A DNA stretch of 64,000 nucleotides. Source: Tamaricihabitans halophyticus. GTDB taxonomy: Bacteria; Actinomycetota; Actinomycetes; Mycobacteriales; Pseudonocardiaceae. Within the stretch, counting starts at the first letter, position 1. The number at the start of each line of letters is the position of its first letter. Below, piece by piece: positions 7,734-16,804 of this stretch. The position numbers and the translations under genes were made by a program. The DNA lies in the NCBI RefSeq assembly GCF_004340875.1, contig NZ_SLXQ01000017.1:1-64000 (forward strand), in the 5' to 3' direction. The notes beneath the pieces were generated by a model. It had not been told where the DNA came from, ran no database searches, and saw only the letters and a list, made by a program, of their open reading frames with translations.

Positions 7734-8686
7734 TGACCGATTCCGGTACAGTTGTCCAGCCCCGTAGTAGGTTGCGGCGAAGCGAGCTGTCCACTCCCGC
7801 TACGAGTATGCGAATGATCGCCAAGGCGGCGGGGAGCAATGCCGACTTGGTGTTCCTCGACCTGGAAGACTCCGTCGCACCCTCGGAGAAAGTCGCGGCG
7901 CGCTCCAATGTAGGCGCGGCGCTGAACGAGCTGGACTGGTCGGGCAAGACTCGTGCCTGCAGGGTGAATGGTGTGCAGACCCAGTGGTGTCATGGAGACA
8001 TCATCGACGTGGTCACCACGGCTGGCGAGAACCTTGACGTGATCATCATCCCGAAGGTTCGGTATCCGCGGGATATCTGGTTCGCCGACGACCTCCTTAC
8101 CCAGCTCGAAGCCAGCCTCGGCTTGGCGCCCGGGCGCATTGGGCTTGAGGTACTCATCGAAGAGACCGAGGCACTGTCCTGTGTAGAGCAGATCGCGGCC
8201 GCCAGTCCCCGGCTGGAGGCACTCATTCTGGGCGTCGGCGATCTTTCCGCCAGTCAGGGTATGCGGACATCGCACATCGGCGGTTCGGACAGCGGTGCCC
8301 ACGCGTATCCCGGCGATCGCTGGCACTACGCCAGGAACCGGATGATCGTCGCCGCAAGGGCACACGGGATCGATGCGATCGATGGTCCGTTCGCGGGTAT
8401 CGGCGACCCCGAAGGGTATCGCCGCGAAGCGTCCTGGGCGACAGGGTTGGGGGCAGTAGGGAAATGGTGCATCCATCCCAGCCAGATCGAGATCGCCAAT
8501 CAGGTTTTCGCGCCTACCTCGGAGGAAATCGAAACGGCGGAAGGCGTGATCGCGGCGATGGCCGAGGCGGAGGCACAGGGACAAGGCGCCGCCAAGCACA
8601 ACGGAATGATGGTCGACATCGCTTCAGTGCGGATCCACGAAGCGGTGCTTGATCGAGCAGACCTGTGCGGGTTGCGGAAATGTTGA
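7733..8686 (+). CDS. CitE/Mcl-type beta-hydroxyacyl-CoA lyase (HpcH/HpaI superfamily)
   Basis: A 317-residue TIM-barrel protein. Motifs seen are RRSELSTPATSMRMIAKA, DLVFLDLEDSVAPSEK (acidic metal-binding region), RVNGVQTQWCHGDIIDVV, LEVLIEETEAL, ILGVGDLSAS, AIDGPFAGIGD and GKWCIHPSQIE. The arginine-rich start, the WCHGDIID segment and the CIHPSQ loop resemble malyl-CoA/beta-methylmalyl-CoA and citramalyl-CoA lyases more than citrate lyase beta subunits. Such enzymes split a beta-hydroxyacyl-CoA into an acyl-CoA and glyoxylate or pyruvate with Mg2+. It is coupled to the MaoC gene before it and overlaps the CoA-transferase gene by 7 bases. Confidence 0.85.
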   Translation: MTDSGTVVQPRSRLRRSELSTPATSMRMIAKAAGSNADLVFLDLEDSVAPSEKVAARSNVGAALNELDWSGKTRACRVNGVQTQWCHGDIIDVVTTAGENLDVIIIPKVRYPRDIWFADDLLTQLEASLGLAPGRIGLEVLIEETEALSCVEQIAAASPRLEALILGVGDLSASQGMRTSHIGGSDSGAHAYPGDRWHYARNRMIVAARAHGIDAIDGPFAGIGDPEGYRREASWATGLGAVGKWCIHPSQIEIANQVFAPTSEEIETAEGVIAAMAEAEAQGQGAAKHNGMMVDIASVRIHEAVLDRADLCGLRKC

Positions 8687-9879
8687 GCAAGACGGGGCCG
8701 CTGAAAGGTGTGCGCGTCCTCGATCTCACCGCCATGCTGGCGGGTCCCTACACGACGATGCTGCTGGCTGATCTCGGGGCCGAGGTAGTGAAGGTCGAGC
8801 CGCCGGACGGTGATCTGACCCGGTATGCCGGGCCGTTTCGCGCGGACGATACCGAGGACGGCCTTGCCGGCTACTTCCAGTCGGTGAACCGAGGTAAACG
8901 GAGCCTGGTGCTGAACCTGCGCGAAGAGCGGTCGCGGCAGCAGCTACTGGATCTGGTTGGCCGTGCGGCGGTGCTCGTGGAGAACTTCTCCGCGGGCGTG
9001 ATGGAGCGCCTCGGCCTTGGCTATGAAGAGCTGCGCGAGCACAATCCGGCTCTCGTTTACGCCGCGTTGCGCGGCTTCGGCGATCGGCGGTCCGGGGCCA
9101 GCCCCTATGCGGACTGGCCAGCGTTCGACGTCGTGGCGCAGGCGATGGGTGGTTATCTCAGCATTACCGGAACCGAGGACGGCACACCAGTGAAGTCGGG
9201 CCCGGGGGTGGGAGACATCTTCCCAGGGGCGCTGCTCGCGGTGGGCATCGTGTCCGCGCTGCGACATGCGGAGCGCACCGGTGAGGGGCAGTTTGTGGAC
9301 GTCGCGATGTATGACGCGATGGTCTCGCTCTCGGAAAGAGCCGTCCATCAATACTCCTACACCGGGGTCAGCCCAGGAACCGTTGGCAATCAGCATCCCC
9401 TGCTCTATCCGTTCGGGATCTTCCGTACCGCCGATGGCTGGATAGCGCTGGCAGCCAACCGGGATCACCACTGGCAGCTCACCGCGGCGGCGATGGGCCG
9501 GCCGGAACTCGCGGATGATCCGCGCTTCAGCACCAACACGGCTCGTTCGGAGCATCGCGGCGAGCTCGCCCCGATCCTCTCTGGCTGGCTGCGCTCGCAA
9601 ACCAACGCCGCCCTGGTGACGTTGCTTGGTGGACGCGTGCCGATCGGTCCGGTGCACAGCGCGGCGGACCTGTTCCGGGACCCGCATCTATCGAACCGCC
9701 AGATGCTCCTGGCCTTGGAACAGCCCGGTTCCGAGCAACCGGTGACCGTGGCAGGGCAACCGCTGAAGTTCTCCGGGACCCCATACGGCACACCGGAGAG
9801 GGCGCCACTGCTCGGCGAGGACTCCTTTCCGGCGGTGCTCGCCGCGTGGTCGGAGGGGAACAGCGAGGAGCAGACATGA
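8680..9879 (+). CDS. CaiB/BaiF family III CoA-transferase
   Basis: A protein of 399 residues beginning at ATG 8680. LKGVRVLDLTAMLAGPYTTMLLADLGAEVVKVEPPDGD is the family III signature; the catalytic aspartate region falls in the GPG(V)GDIFPGALLA segment near residue 185. These enzymes move CoA from succinyl-CoA or a similar donor to a free acid without phosphate chemistry. In this operon it is the obvious activating enzyme for the imported acid. It overlaps the next gene by four bases (ATGA). Confidence 0.88.
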   Translation: MLSKTGPLKGVRVLDLTAMLAGPYTTMLLADLGAEVVKVEPPDGDLTRYAGPFRADDTEDGLAGYFQSVNRGKRSLVLNLREERSRQQLLDLVGRAAVLVENFSAGVMERLGLGYEELREHNPALVYAALRGFGDRRSGASPYADWPAFDVVAQAMGGYLSITGTEDGTPVKSGPGVGDIFPGALLAVGIVSALRHAERTGEGQFVDVAMYDAMVSLSERAVHQYSYTGVSPGTVGNQHPLLYPFGIFRTADGWIALAANRDHHWQLTAAAMGRPELADDPRFSTNTARSEHRGELAPILSGWLRSQTNAALVTLLGGRVPIGPVHSAADLFRDPHLSNRQMLLALEQPGSEQPVTVAGQPLKFSGTPYGTPERAPLLGEDSFPAVLAAWSEGNSEEQT

Positions 9880-11246
9880 TCACGGACAACCGGACATCTC
9901 CGGTGGACGTCACCCAGCACTTGGCGGAACTCGTCATGACGACCTGGAACCGCCCTCGGACGGACGACGAAGCACTGATCGCGAAATGCGCGCTGCTTGA
10001 CTGGACTGGTGTCACGGTAGCCGGATACGGCTCCGACATCGTCCGCTCGCTCGCCGCCGCCATCGGGGCACGGACGCCCAGCCGCTCGGAAGCGCCGCAC
10101 ACGATCGCGCGGTTACTGGCCACATCCGGCCATGTCCTGGACTACGACGATGTGCTCTCACCCATTGGCCATCCTGGCAACACGGTCTTTCCGGCAGCGC
10201 TCGCGGTGTCAGCTTCGGTAGGGGTGAGCGGTACCGCGCTGATCGACAGCATCGTCGCGGCGATCGAGGTCGAGGCGCGGATCGGCGATCTGCTTGGCGA
10301 GGAGCACTATGCACGGGGCTTTCATTCGACGGCGACCATCGGCATCTTCGGTGCGGCCGTTGTTGCCGCGCTCCTGTCTGGAGCGGACCGGGACGACGTG
10401 GTCGCATCGATCCGCCTCGCGGCACTCAGTGCCGCCGGCCTGAAGTCGGCATTCGGGTCCTGGGGCAAGAGCCTCCAGGTTGGTCATGCGGTCTCCGAGG
10501 GAGTACTGGCAGGCTCCCTTGTCCGGTCCGGAGCTGTCCTCGAACGCGATACCTTCGCTGGTCCCCAGGGATTCCTCGATACCCACCTCGGACAGGCGGA
10601 CCTCGGCCGGCTGCGCAGTCCCTCCGAATCGGCGCTCGCAGAGCTGATCTTCAAGTACCACGCCTCGTGTTTTGGCACGCATTCGGCAATCGATGGGGCG
10701 CTTACGCTCGTCCCGCCCGGTGATCTGGAAAACCTGGTGGCCGTCGAATTGCATATCTCACCTAAGCACGTCGGAATGTGCGATCTGCCCCATGCGAGTA
10801 CGGCGCTGGAAGCCAAGTTCAGCCTCGCCTATGCCGTCGCGATTGCCTTACGGTTCCGCGCCGTGGACCTGGAGACGCTTACTGACGCCACGGTCGGCGA
10901 GCCGGAAGTTCGGCGGCTCGCATCGAAGATCTCCCTGCACGTGGATCGAGGCGGGAGCTTTTCGAGAACCAGAGTCGTAGCCCGGTTCGCTGACGGCACG
11001 ACGAAGGAAGCGAACGTCGACTCGTTTCAGGCCGCCCGAGGGCGGGATATTGCCGAAGTTCAGTGGCCCCGGCTGATCGACAAAGCGCGCTCTTTGCTGA
11101 CGCCGTGGCTGCGTCCAGTGGATCAGGAGGCGCTACTCGCCGCCATCGGTGACCTCGAAGCTATGGAATCGATCGAACAGCTGGCGGACACCATGCTCGA
11201 CCAGCTCGGCGATTCCTCGATAGGAGCGAAGGAAAGCCATGTTTGA
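9876..11246 (+). CDS. MmgE/PrpD family protein
   Basis: A protein of 456 residues from the ATG at 9876, which overlaps the previous stop. Family features: ALLDWTGVTVAGYGSD, HVLDYDDVLSPIGHPGNTVFPAALAVSASVG, EVEARIGDLLGEEHYARGFHSTATIGIFGAAVVAA and KSAFGSWGKSLQVGHAVSEGVLAG. The family includes 2-methylcitrate dehydratase, cis-aconitate decarboxylase and iminodisuccinate epimerase, all acting on tricarboxylates or dicarboxylates. Next to a CoA-transferase and a CitE-type lyase it may decarboxylate, dehydrate or epimerise the substrate before activation; which reaction cannot be told from sequence. Confidence 0.85.
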   Translation: MITDNRTSPVDVTQHLAELVMTTWNRPRTDDEALIAKCALLDWTGVTVAGYGSDIVRSLAAAIGARTPSRSEAPHTIARLLATSGHVLDYDDVLSPIGHPGNTVFPAALAVSASVGVSGTALIDSIVAAIEVEARIGDLLGEEHYARGFHSTATIGIFGAAVVAALLSGADRDDVVASIRLAALSAAGLKSAFGSWGKSLQVGHAVSEGVLAGSLVRSGAVLERDTFAGPQGFLDTHLGQADLGRLRSPSESALAELIFKYHASCFGTHSAIDGALTLVPPGDLENLVAVELHISPKHVGMCDLPHASTALEAKFSLAYAVAIALRFRAVDLETLTDATVGEPEVRRLASKISLHVDRGGSFSRTRVVARFADGTTKEANVDSFQAARGRDIAEVQWPRLIDKARSLLTPWLRPVDQEALLAAIGDLEAMESIEQLADTMLDQLGDSSIGAKESHV

Positions 11247-12411
11247 GGAACTGACCGCGATTCCCTCGGCACTCACGGATGACCAGCAGGCGCTCCGGAA
11301 CCTTGCCAGGGAGTTCACCGAGAAGGAAGTCCTCCCCGTTGCCAACGAGCTCGACCCGAGCGGTGGTCAGATCCCGCTCGAACTGCGGGAGAAGATGGCC
11401 GAGGTAGGGTTTTTCGGCTTACGGATCCCTGAGGAGTACGGCGGCCTCGGGTTGGGTGCGACCGAGTACTGCATCGTCGCTGAGGAGTTGGCCCGCGGCT
11501 GGATGAGCGTGGCAAGCATCCTGGCGCGTGGCAACGGGATGATGGGCAGCCTTTCCGACGAGCAGAAGGCTCGCTGGTACCCCAGGATGGTGCGCGGTGA
11601 GCTCCTTGGCGCAACGGCGATCTCGGAACCGGAAGCTGGATCGGATGTCGCGAACATCTCCTGTCGAGCCGTCCGTTCTGGTGACGACTGGGTTATCACC
11701 GGAACGAAGATGTGGTGCACCTTCGCCGATGGCGCCGACTACATCACCGTCTTTGCCCGCACCGCCGAGCCGTCCGATCCGGCCAAGCGTCACCAGGGTG
11801 TATCCGCCTTCCTGTTTGAGAAGGAACGAGGGTCCTTTCCGGACGGGGTCAGCGGGAACCGGGTGCGCAAGATCGGCTACCGGGGCTGGGACACCTGGGA
11901 GCTCTCCTTCGACAATGCCCGAGTGCCGGGCGATGCGCTCATCGGGGCGGAGGGAGTGGCCTTCAAGTACGCCATGCAGGGTCTCGACCTGGCCAGGGCG
12001 CATACGGCAGCCCGGTCGATCGGACTGGCACGCGCGGCACTGGAGGATTCGAAGAAGTACATGGGAGAACGTCAGGTATTCGGGGAACCACTGAACAGTT
12101 TCCAGTACCTCAGGTTCAAGCTCGCGGAGATGGCGACCGAGATCGAAGCGGCCCGGCAGCTGATGTACTCCGTCTGCCGTCAGATCGACGCGGGGCAGCG
12201 GGCGAGCCTTGGAGCTTCGATGGTCAAGCTCTTCGCTTCCGAGATGGCGGAACGGGCGACCAGCTACGGCCTCCAGATCCACGGCGGCGCGGGATACACG
12301 ACGGATTTCGCGCTCGAACGCCACTGGCGCGACGCACGCCTGACCAAGATTTTCGAAGGCACCAGTGAGATCCAGATGCGCATCATCTCGGATCAGATCC
12401 TCGGACGGTGA
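11239..12411 (+). CDS. acyl-CoA dehydrogenase
   Basis: A 390-residue flavoprotein. It has the three-domain pattern of the family: N-terminal helices (LTDDQQALRNLAREFTEKEVLP), the beta-domain FAD/substrate signature (AISEPEAGSDVANISCRA, then VITGTKMWCTFADGADY), and the C-terminal helical domain with the expected catalytic glutamate region and RLTKIFEGTSEIQMRIISDQIL. Closest in look to short-chain and glutaryl/methylsuccinyl-type dehydrogenases. It would introduce the double bond that the MaoC pair hydrates. The start overlaps the MmgE gene by 8 bases. Confidence 0.88.
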   Translation: MFEELTAIPSALTDDQQALRNLAREFTEKEVLPVANELDPSGGQIPLELREKMAEVGFFGLRIPEEYGGLGLGATEYCIVAEELARGWMSVASILARGNGMMGSLSDEQKARWYPRMVRGELLGATAISEPEAGSDVANISCRAVRSGDDWVITGTKMWCTFADGADYITVFARTAEPSDPAKRHQGVSAFLFEKERGSFPDGVSGNRVRKIGYRGWDTWELSFDNARVPGDALIGAEGVAFKYAMQGLDLARAHTAARSIGLARAALEDSKKYMGERQVFGEPLNSFQYLRFKLAEMATEIEAARQLMYSVCRQIDAGQRASLGASMVKLFASEMAERATSYGLQIHGGAGYTTDFALERHWRDARLTKIFEGTSEIQMRIISDQILGR

Positions 12412-12492
12412 TCCTCCGGATTACCCGTACAGCACCTGGGGAATGCCCAACGGCGAGCACCCACGCGCTGTCACTGAACGAGCTGAGGTCGC

Positions 12493-13437
12493 ATGCTTAG
12501 ATACACGATCGACAAACTCCTTACCGCTTTCCCACTTCTGGTTCTCGTCGCGCTGGGGACGTTTGGTCTGGTGTTCCTCATGCCGGGGGACGCGGCCGTC
12601 ACGATCGCGGGCGAGGGCGCGAGCGCAGCGCAGATTCAGACCGTTCGCCAGGACCTCGGCCTCGATCAACCGGTGCTGGTTCAGTTCTGGGATTGGTTCC
12701 AAGGTGTGCTCGTCGGCGATTTCGGCACCTCGTACAGCTACAACGCGTCAGTGTCCTATTTGATCACACAGCGGATCGAAGTTACGGTCTCGCTGGTCGT
12801 GGTTGGTCTACTCTTCGCTTCGGTGGCTGGCACCGTGATCGGCTTGTTCGCCGGCCTCAACCCTGGTGGACCGTTCGACCGAGTCACCACCCTGCTGGTC
12901 ACCCTCGGCCTTGCCGCACCCACCTACTGGATCGCGATCGTCTTCATCATCGTGTTCTCGCTACAGCTCGGGTGGTTTGATGCCACGGGGTATGTATCCA
13001 TCACGGAAAGTCCCGGTGGCTGGCTGCATTCGATACTTCTGCCCGCGGCGGCGGTGTCGGTGACCTCCATCGCGGACGTCTCCCGGCAGGTACGCGCCAC
13101 CGCCTCCGGCGTGAAGGATCTGGACTTCGTGCGCACCGGGCGCGCGCTGGGCATCCCGCGCAGCGGCATCCTCGTGCGCCATATTGGCAGGAACAGCGGC
13201 GTTGCGACGATCACGATCATCGGCCTGCAGGTCGAGCGCCTGATCGGCGCCGCGGTGGTGATCGAGATGCTCTTCGCCATGCCGGGTTTCGGCACGTTAC
13301 TGGTGAACGCGGTGCTCAATCAGGACCTGCCCGTCATCCAGATCTCTGTGCTGCTCATCGCCTCGGTGGTGATCCTCACCAACCTCGCGGTGGATATCTC
13401 CTATGGGCTGATCAATCCCAAGATCCGAACGGGTTAG
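12493..13437 (+). CDS. ABC transporter permease, DppB type
   Basis: A 314-residue inner-membrane protein with six helices: an N-terminal helix typical of DppB (TIDKLLTAFPLLVLVALGTFGLVF), a periplasmic loop carrying GDFGTSYSYNASV, and the EAA-type loop DFVRTGRALGIPRSGILVRHIGRNS that contacts the ATPase. It is separated from the acyl-CoA dehydrogenase gene by 81 bases without a clear terminator, so it is probably in the same transcript. It pairs with the permease that follows. Confidence 0.9.
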   Translation: MLRYTIDKLLTAFPLLVLVALGTFGLVFLMPGDAAVTIAGEGASAAQIQTVRQDLGLDQPVLVQFWDWFQGVLVGDFGTSYSYNASVSYLITQRIEVTVSLVVVGLLFASVAGTVIGLFAGLNPGGPFDRVTTLLVTLGLAAPTYWIAIVFIIVFSLQLGWFDATGYVSITESPGGWLHSILLPAAAVSVTSIADVSRQVRATASGVKDLDFVRTGRALGIPRSGILVRHIGRNSGVATITIIGLQVERLIGAAVVIEMLFAMPGFGTLLVNAVLNQDLPVIQISVLLIASVVILTNLAVDISYGLINPKIRTG

Positions 13438-13446
13438 GGGCGAAGG

Positions 13447-14334
13447 ATGACTCGACGAAGAGGTAGCGCTACATCTGGTGCGACCGCTGGGCTTTTCCGG
13501 AGGACGCTGCGGAGGTTCGTTCGCCAGCGGCTTGCGATGGTCGCGCTCGGCCTTCTCGCCCTGCTGCTACTGGTCGCGCTCGTCGCTGACTGGATCATGC
13601 CGCACGACCCGAACGCGCAGGACCTTCTCGGCCAGAATGCTCCGCCTAGCGCCACGCACCCGTTGGGTACCGACGACCTCGGGCGGGACATCCTGAGCAG
13701 GCTGATCGATGGCACTGGAGTCACCCTGCTCGCGCCGTTCATCGCGGTAGGTGTGGGTGTCCTCATCGGGCTGCCCGTCGGTATGCTCGCCGGATACTTT
13801 CGCGGGATCTTCGACTGGCTCTCGACCAGGGTGGCTGACGCGCTGTTCGCGGTGCCAGGAATCCTGCTGGCGATGGCGATCGTGGCGATCAGAGGGCCAT
13901 CGACCGTCAACGTGATGATTGGGGTCGGCGTCCTCTTCGCGCCACGGGTGTTCCGTGTTATCCGAGCCGAGGTGCTCGCTATTCGTCAAGCGACATTCGT
14001 CGACGCGGCACGAACTATCGGCGCCTCGCCCATGCGAATACTTCGGAACAACATCTTACCGAACACGGCAGGGACGCTGATCGTCCAATGCACTGTCCTG
14101 TTAGGAATGGGTGTGCTGATCGAGGCGGCGCTCTCGTTCTTCGGCATCGGAGTCCAGCCACCACAAGCGAGCTGGGGTGTTGTGCTCCGTCGCAGTTTTG
14201 ACTCGCTTACCGAGGCCCCGATGCAATCGATCTATCCAGGGATCGCGATCACGCTGCTGGTCCTGGCCTTCATGTATGTAGGCGACGGCATCCGCGAGTC
14301 CATCGGGAAAGAACACCGAGAAGCCGGGTGGTGA
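13447..14334 (+). CDS. ABC transporter permease, DppC type
   Basis: A 295-residue permease. The cytoplasmic N-terminus (RTLRRFVRQRLAMVALGLLALLLLVALV) and extracytoplasmic HPLGTDDLGRDILSRLIDGTG are DppC hallmarks. The coupling loop is TFVDAARTIGASPMRILRNNILPNT. It forms the translocation pore with the DppB-type protein encoded 9 bases upstream. Its end overlaps the ATPase gene. Confidence 0.9.
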   Translation: MTRRRGSATSGATAGLFRRTLRRFVRQRLAMVALGLLALLLLVALVADWIMPHDPNAQDLLGQNAPPSATHPLGTDDLGRDILSRLIDGTGVTLLAPFIAVGVGVLIGLPVGMLAGYFRGIFDWLSTRVADALFAVPGILLAMAIVAIRGPSTVNVMIGVGVLFAPRVFRVIRAEVLAIRQATFVDAARTIGASPMRILRNNILPNTAGTLIVQCTVLLGMGVLIEAALSFFGIGVQPPQASWGVVLRRSFDSLTEAPMQSIYPGIAITLLVLAFMYVGDGIRESIGKEHREAGW

Positions 14335-15359
14335 GCATGATAACTCGCGCAGGCGGTAACCACGAGAATGGCTACGCGTTGCGGATCGACGACCTCAGCG
14401 TCTCAGCGGCCACCGCCGGCGGCGTGGTCGACGTGGTAAGCGGTGTCTCGTTCGATCTCCGCCCGTGCGAGATCACCGCCCTGGCCGGCGAATCCGGCTC
14501 GGGAAAGACAGTCACGGCACTTGCTGTGTTGCGCCTACACGATGTGCGGACGCTGCGGATCCGCACGGGACGGATACTCGTCGACGGAGCGGATATGGCG
14601 AGTGCCGGCCCGGATGTCCTTCGAAGGATCCGTGGCGAGAAGGTTTCCATGGTGTTCCAGGAACCGATGAACAGCATCGATCCGATGTACACGGTGGGTA
14701 GCGCCATCGTCGAGGTGATTCGGGCGCACCAGCGCGTCACCCGCCGCGCTGCGTTGCGGCAGGCCGGCGAGCTGCTCGAGCATGTCGGCGTTCCGGATCC
14801 GCGCAACCGGCTCGGAGCCTACCCCTTCGAGCTCAGCGGTGGTCTGCTGCAACGCGTGATGATCGCGATGGCCATTGCCAACCAACCCAGTGTGCTGATC
14901 GCCGACGAGCCCACTACGGCGCTTGACGTCACGGTGCAGCAGCAGATCATGCAACTGCTGCGCCGCCTCGCGGATGAAGGGATGAGCATCCTGCTGGTAA
15001 CCCACGATCTCGCCGTGGTTTCGGAGTACGCGGACACGATCAACGTGATGTATGCGGGGCAGATCGTCGAATCAGGCCCTGTCCGAGAAGTACTGAGCGA
15101 ACCGGAGCATCCGTATACGGCTGGCCTTGTCGGCGCTGTCCCCGATGTGGCGAACCGGCGCCTCGAGCTCAGCACGATTCCCGGCCGCGTCCCGCCACCG
15201 GACGAGTTTCCCGCTGGCTGCCGGTTCGCGCCGCGGTGCTCCTTCGCCGAGGCCGAGTGCGACGCACCCGTCGCACAGCTGTTCCCGCGCGAGGAGCGCC
15301 GAGTCCGTTGCGTCCGTCATGCACAGTTGAGTCTTGAAGGTGTTGAGCCGTATGCCTGA
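14328..15359 (+). CDS. ABC transporter ATP-binding protein, DppD type
   Basis: Up to 343 residues. Walker A is GESGSGKT, Walker B is [12 protein letters not shown], the H-loop is [10 protein letters not shown], and the C-terminal oligopeptide-type extension holds a cysteine cluster ([18 protein letters not shown]...RCVRH) as in DppD proteins that bind an iron-sulfur centre. The ABC signature reads LSGGLLQRV, with Leu in place of the usual Gln after LSGG. Starts at GTG 14328, GTG 14331 or ATG 14337 are all possible; each is translationally coupled to the DppC stop. Confidence 0.88.
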   Translation: MVSMITRAGGNHENGYALRIDDLSVSAATAGGVVDVVSGVSFDLRPCEITALAGESGSGKTVTALAVLRLHDVRTLRIRTGRILVDGADMASAGPDVLRRIRGEKVSMVFQEPMNSIDPMYTVGSAIVEVIRAHQRVTRRAALRQAGELLEHVGVPDPRNRLGAYPFELSGGLLQRVMIAMAIANQPSVLIADEPTTALDVTVQQQIMQLLRRLADEGMSILLVTHDLAVVSEYADTINVMYAGQIVESGPVREVLSEPEHPYTAGLVGAVPDVANRRLELSTIPGRVPPPDEFPAGCRFAPRCSFAEAECDAPVAQLFPREERRVRCVRHAQLSLEGVEPYA

Positions 15360-16185
15360 ATCGGATATCTCCGGCGTGCAGGACGTGACCAGCCCTCGGG
15401 TTGTCGCTGAGAACCTGACCAAGGTGTTCGTAACCAAACGAAACGCGTTCGGACTGCCAGCGCGCAGACTCACCGCGGTACGTGGAGTATCTTTCGAACT
15501 GCGGCAAGGTGAGATCTATGCGCTGGTCGGTGGGTCTGGATCAGGCAAGTCGACGGTGGCGCGCCTGCTTACCCGACTGGAAAAGTCCGATACGGGACGG
15601 GTCCTCGTCAACGGAACCGATTGGACTCTGCTGCGTCGCTCCGCCCTCCAGAAGCAGCGCAGAGCTATGCAGATGGTTTTCCAGAACCCCTATGCCTCCC
15701 TCGATCCCACCAGTATGGTCGTCCATCTCGTTGGCGAACCCATGATCATCCACGAGAAGCTTGCAAGGCGTGACCTGGATGCGCGGGTACGTGCCCTGCT
15801 CGACGATGTCGGCCTGCCAAGCGACTCGCTTCACAAGTATCCGCACGAGTTCTCTGGCGGGCAGCGACAGCGGCTGGCCATCGCCCGTGCACTCGCGGCC
15901 GACCCGGACGTCATCATTGCCGACGAGGCGGTGTCCGCATTGGACGTGTCCAGCCAGGCGAAGGTGTTGAACCTGCTGCTACGACTGCGCCGCGAACGGT
16001 CCTTGACCATCCTGTTCATCACCCACGACCTCGGTGTGGTCAGGCAGGTCGCGGACCGGATCGGGGTGTTGAGCGAGGGCGAACTCGTTGAGGAGGCGCA
16101 GGCGGATGCGCTCTTCGACGAGCCCACTCACGAGTACACCAGAACCCTGCTGCGGTCGGTCCCCATCATGGGACGATGGCGATGA
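15352..16185 (+). CDS. ABC transporter ATP-binding protein, DppF type
   Basis: A protein of 277 residues from the ATG at 15352, overlapping the DppD stop by 8 bases. Walker A GGSGSGKS, Q-loop MVFQNPYASLDP, signature FSGGQRQRLAIARAL, Walker B VIIADEAVSALD, H-loop FITHDLGVVRQVAD. The N-terminus (LTKVFVTKRNAFGLPARRLTAVRGVSFEL) is typical for DppF. It lacks the usual C-terminal cysteine extension, ending at SVPIMGRWR. It is the last gene of the operon; the convergent reductase gene begins 8 bases beyond. Confidence 0.88.
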   Translation: MPESDISGVQDVTSPRVVAENLTKVFVTKRNAFGLPARRLTAVRGVSFELRQGEIYALVGGSGSGKSTVARLLTRLEKSDTGRVLVNGTDWTLLRRSALQKQRRAMQMVFQNPYASLDPTSMVVHLVGEPMIIHEKLARRDLDARVRALLDDVGLPSDSLHKYPHEFSGGQRQRLAIARALAADPDVIIADEAVSALDVSSQAKVLNLLLRLRRERSLTILFITHDLGVVRQVADRIGVLSEGELVEEAQADALFDEPTHEYTRTLLRSVPIMGRWR

Positions 16186-16193
16186 GAAGGCGG

Positions 16194-16763
16194 CTAGCTT
16201 AGCCGTCCTTTCGGGCGGTAGGTCCGGCCGAAGCTTCGCGGACTGTCCTGGTAGATCTCGACCAGTTCCCAATCGAACCGCCTTCCGCCGGAGACGTCGA
16301 AGATCCGAACACCATCGCCGAGAAACACCGGGGCGACGAAGATCTGTAGCTCGTCGATCAGGTCATGTTCCAGCGCTTGCCGGGCGATGTCCGCGCTGAT
16401 GATCTGTACATCGCGCTCGCCGGCGATCTGTTGAGCGCGTTCGATCGCCTCGGTGATGTGACAGTTCAACGCGGTCACGTTCGGATCGTCTGCCAGTTCC
16501 GCCGGACGGTGCGTCAGCACGAACTCGGTTCCCGACCATGCCCCGCCGTACGGCTCGGCGGTCAGCTCGCTGCGTTCGTCCCGCTGAGCCTTCGCCGCGT
16601 CGTAACCGGCCCGGCCGGAAATGATCACGGCCACGTCGCCAGCCATCTGTTCGACGGTGCCATCGGCAAGCGGTTCGGCCGCGGACATCCAATCCATGTC
16701 ATGTCCTGGTCCGGCGATGAAGCCATCGAGCGAGCTGGTGAATCCCCACGCGACTTTGCCCAT
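16194..16763 (-). CDS. dihydrofolate-reductase-fold protein (RibD C-terminal family)
   Basis: A protein of 189 residues. It has the entry GKVAWGFTSSLDGFIAGPGHDMDWM, the central ISGRAGYDAAKAQ segment, and the end DELQIFVAPVFLGDGVRIFD, all of which place it in the RibD-C/YwjB-like group. These bind NADPH and reduce unknown substrates, not dihydrofolate in most cases. It stands 41 bases after a TetR gene on the same strand and may be in its operon. A second family member lies at 63122. Confidence 0.8.
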   Translation of the reverse strand: MGKVAWGFTSSLDGFIAGPGHDMDWMSAAEPLADGTVEQMAGDVAVIISGRAGYDAAKAQRDERSELTAEPYGGAWSGTEFVLTHRPAELADDPNVTALNCHITEAIERAQQIAGERDVQIISADIARQALEHDLIDELQIFVAPVFLGDGVRIFDVSGGRRFDWELVEIYQDSPRSFGRTYRPKGRLS

Positions 16764-16804
16764 TTCTGCTCCTTGTCCAGCGCACGGTGTTAGTACTGAG
16801 CAGA

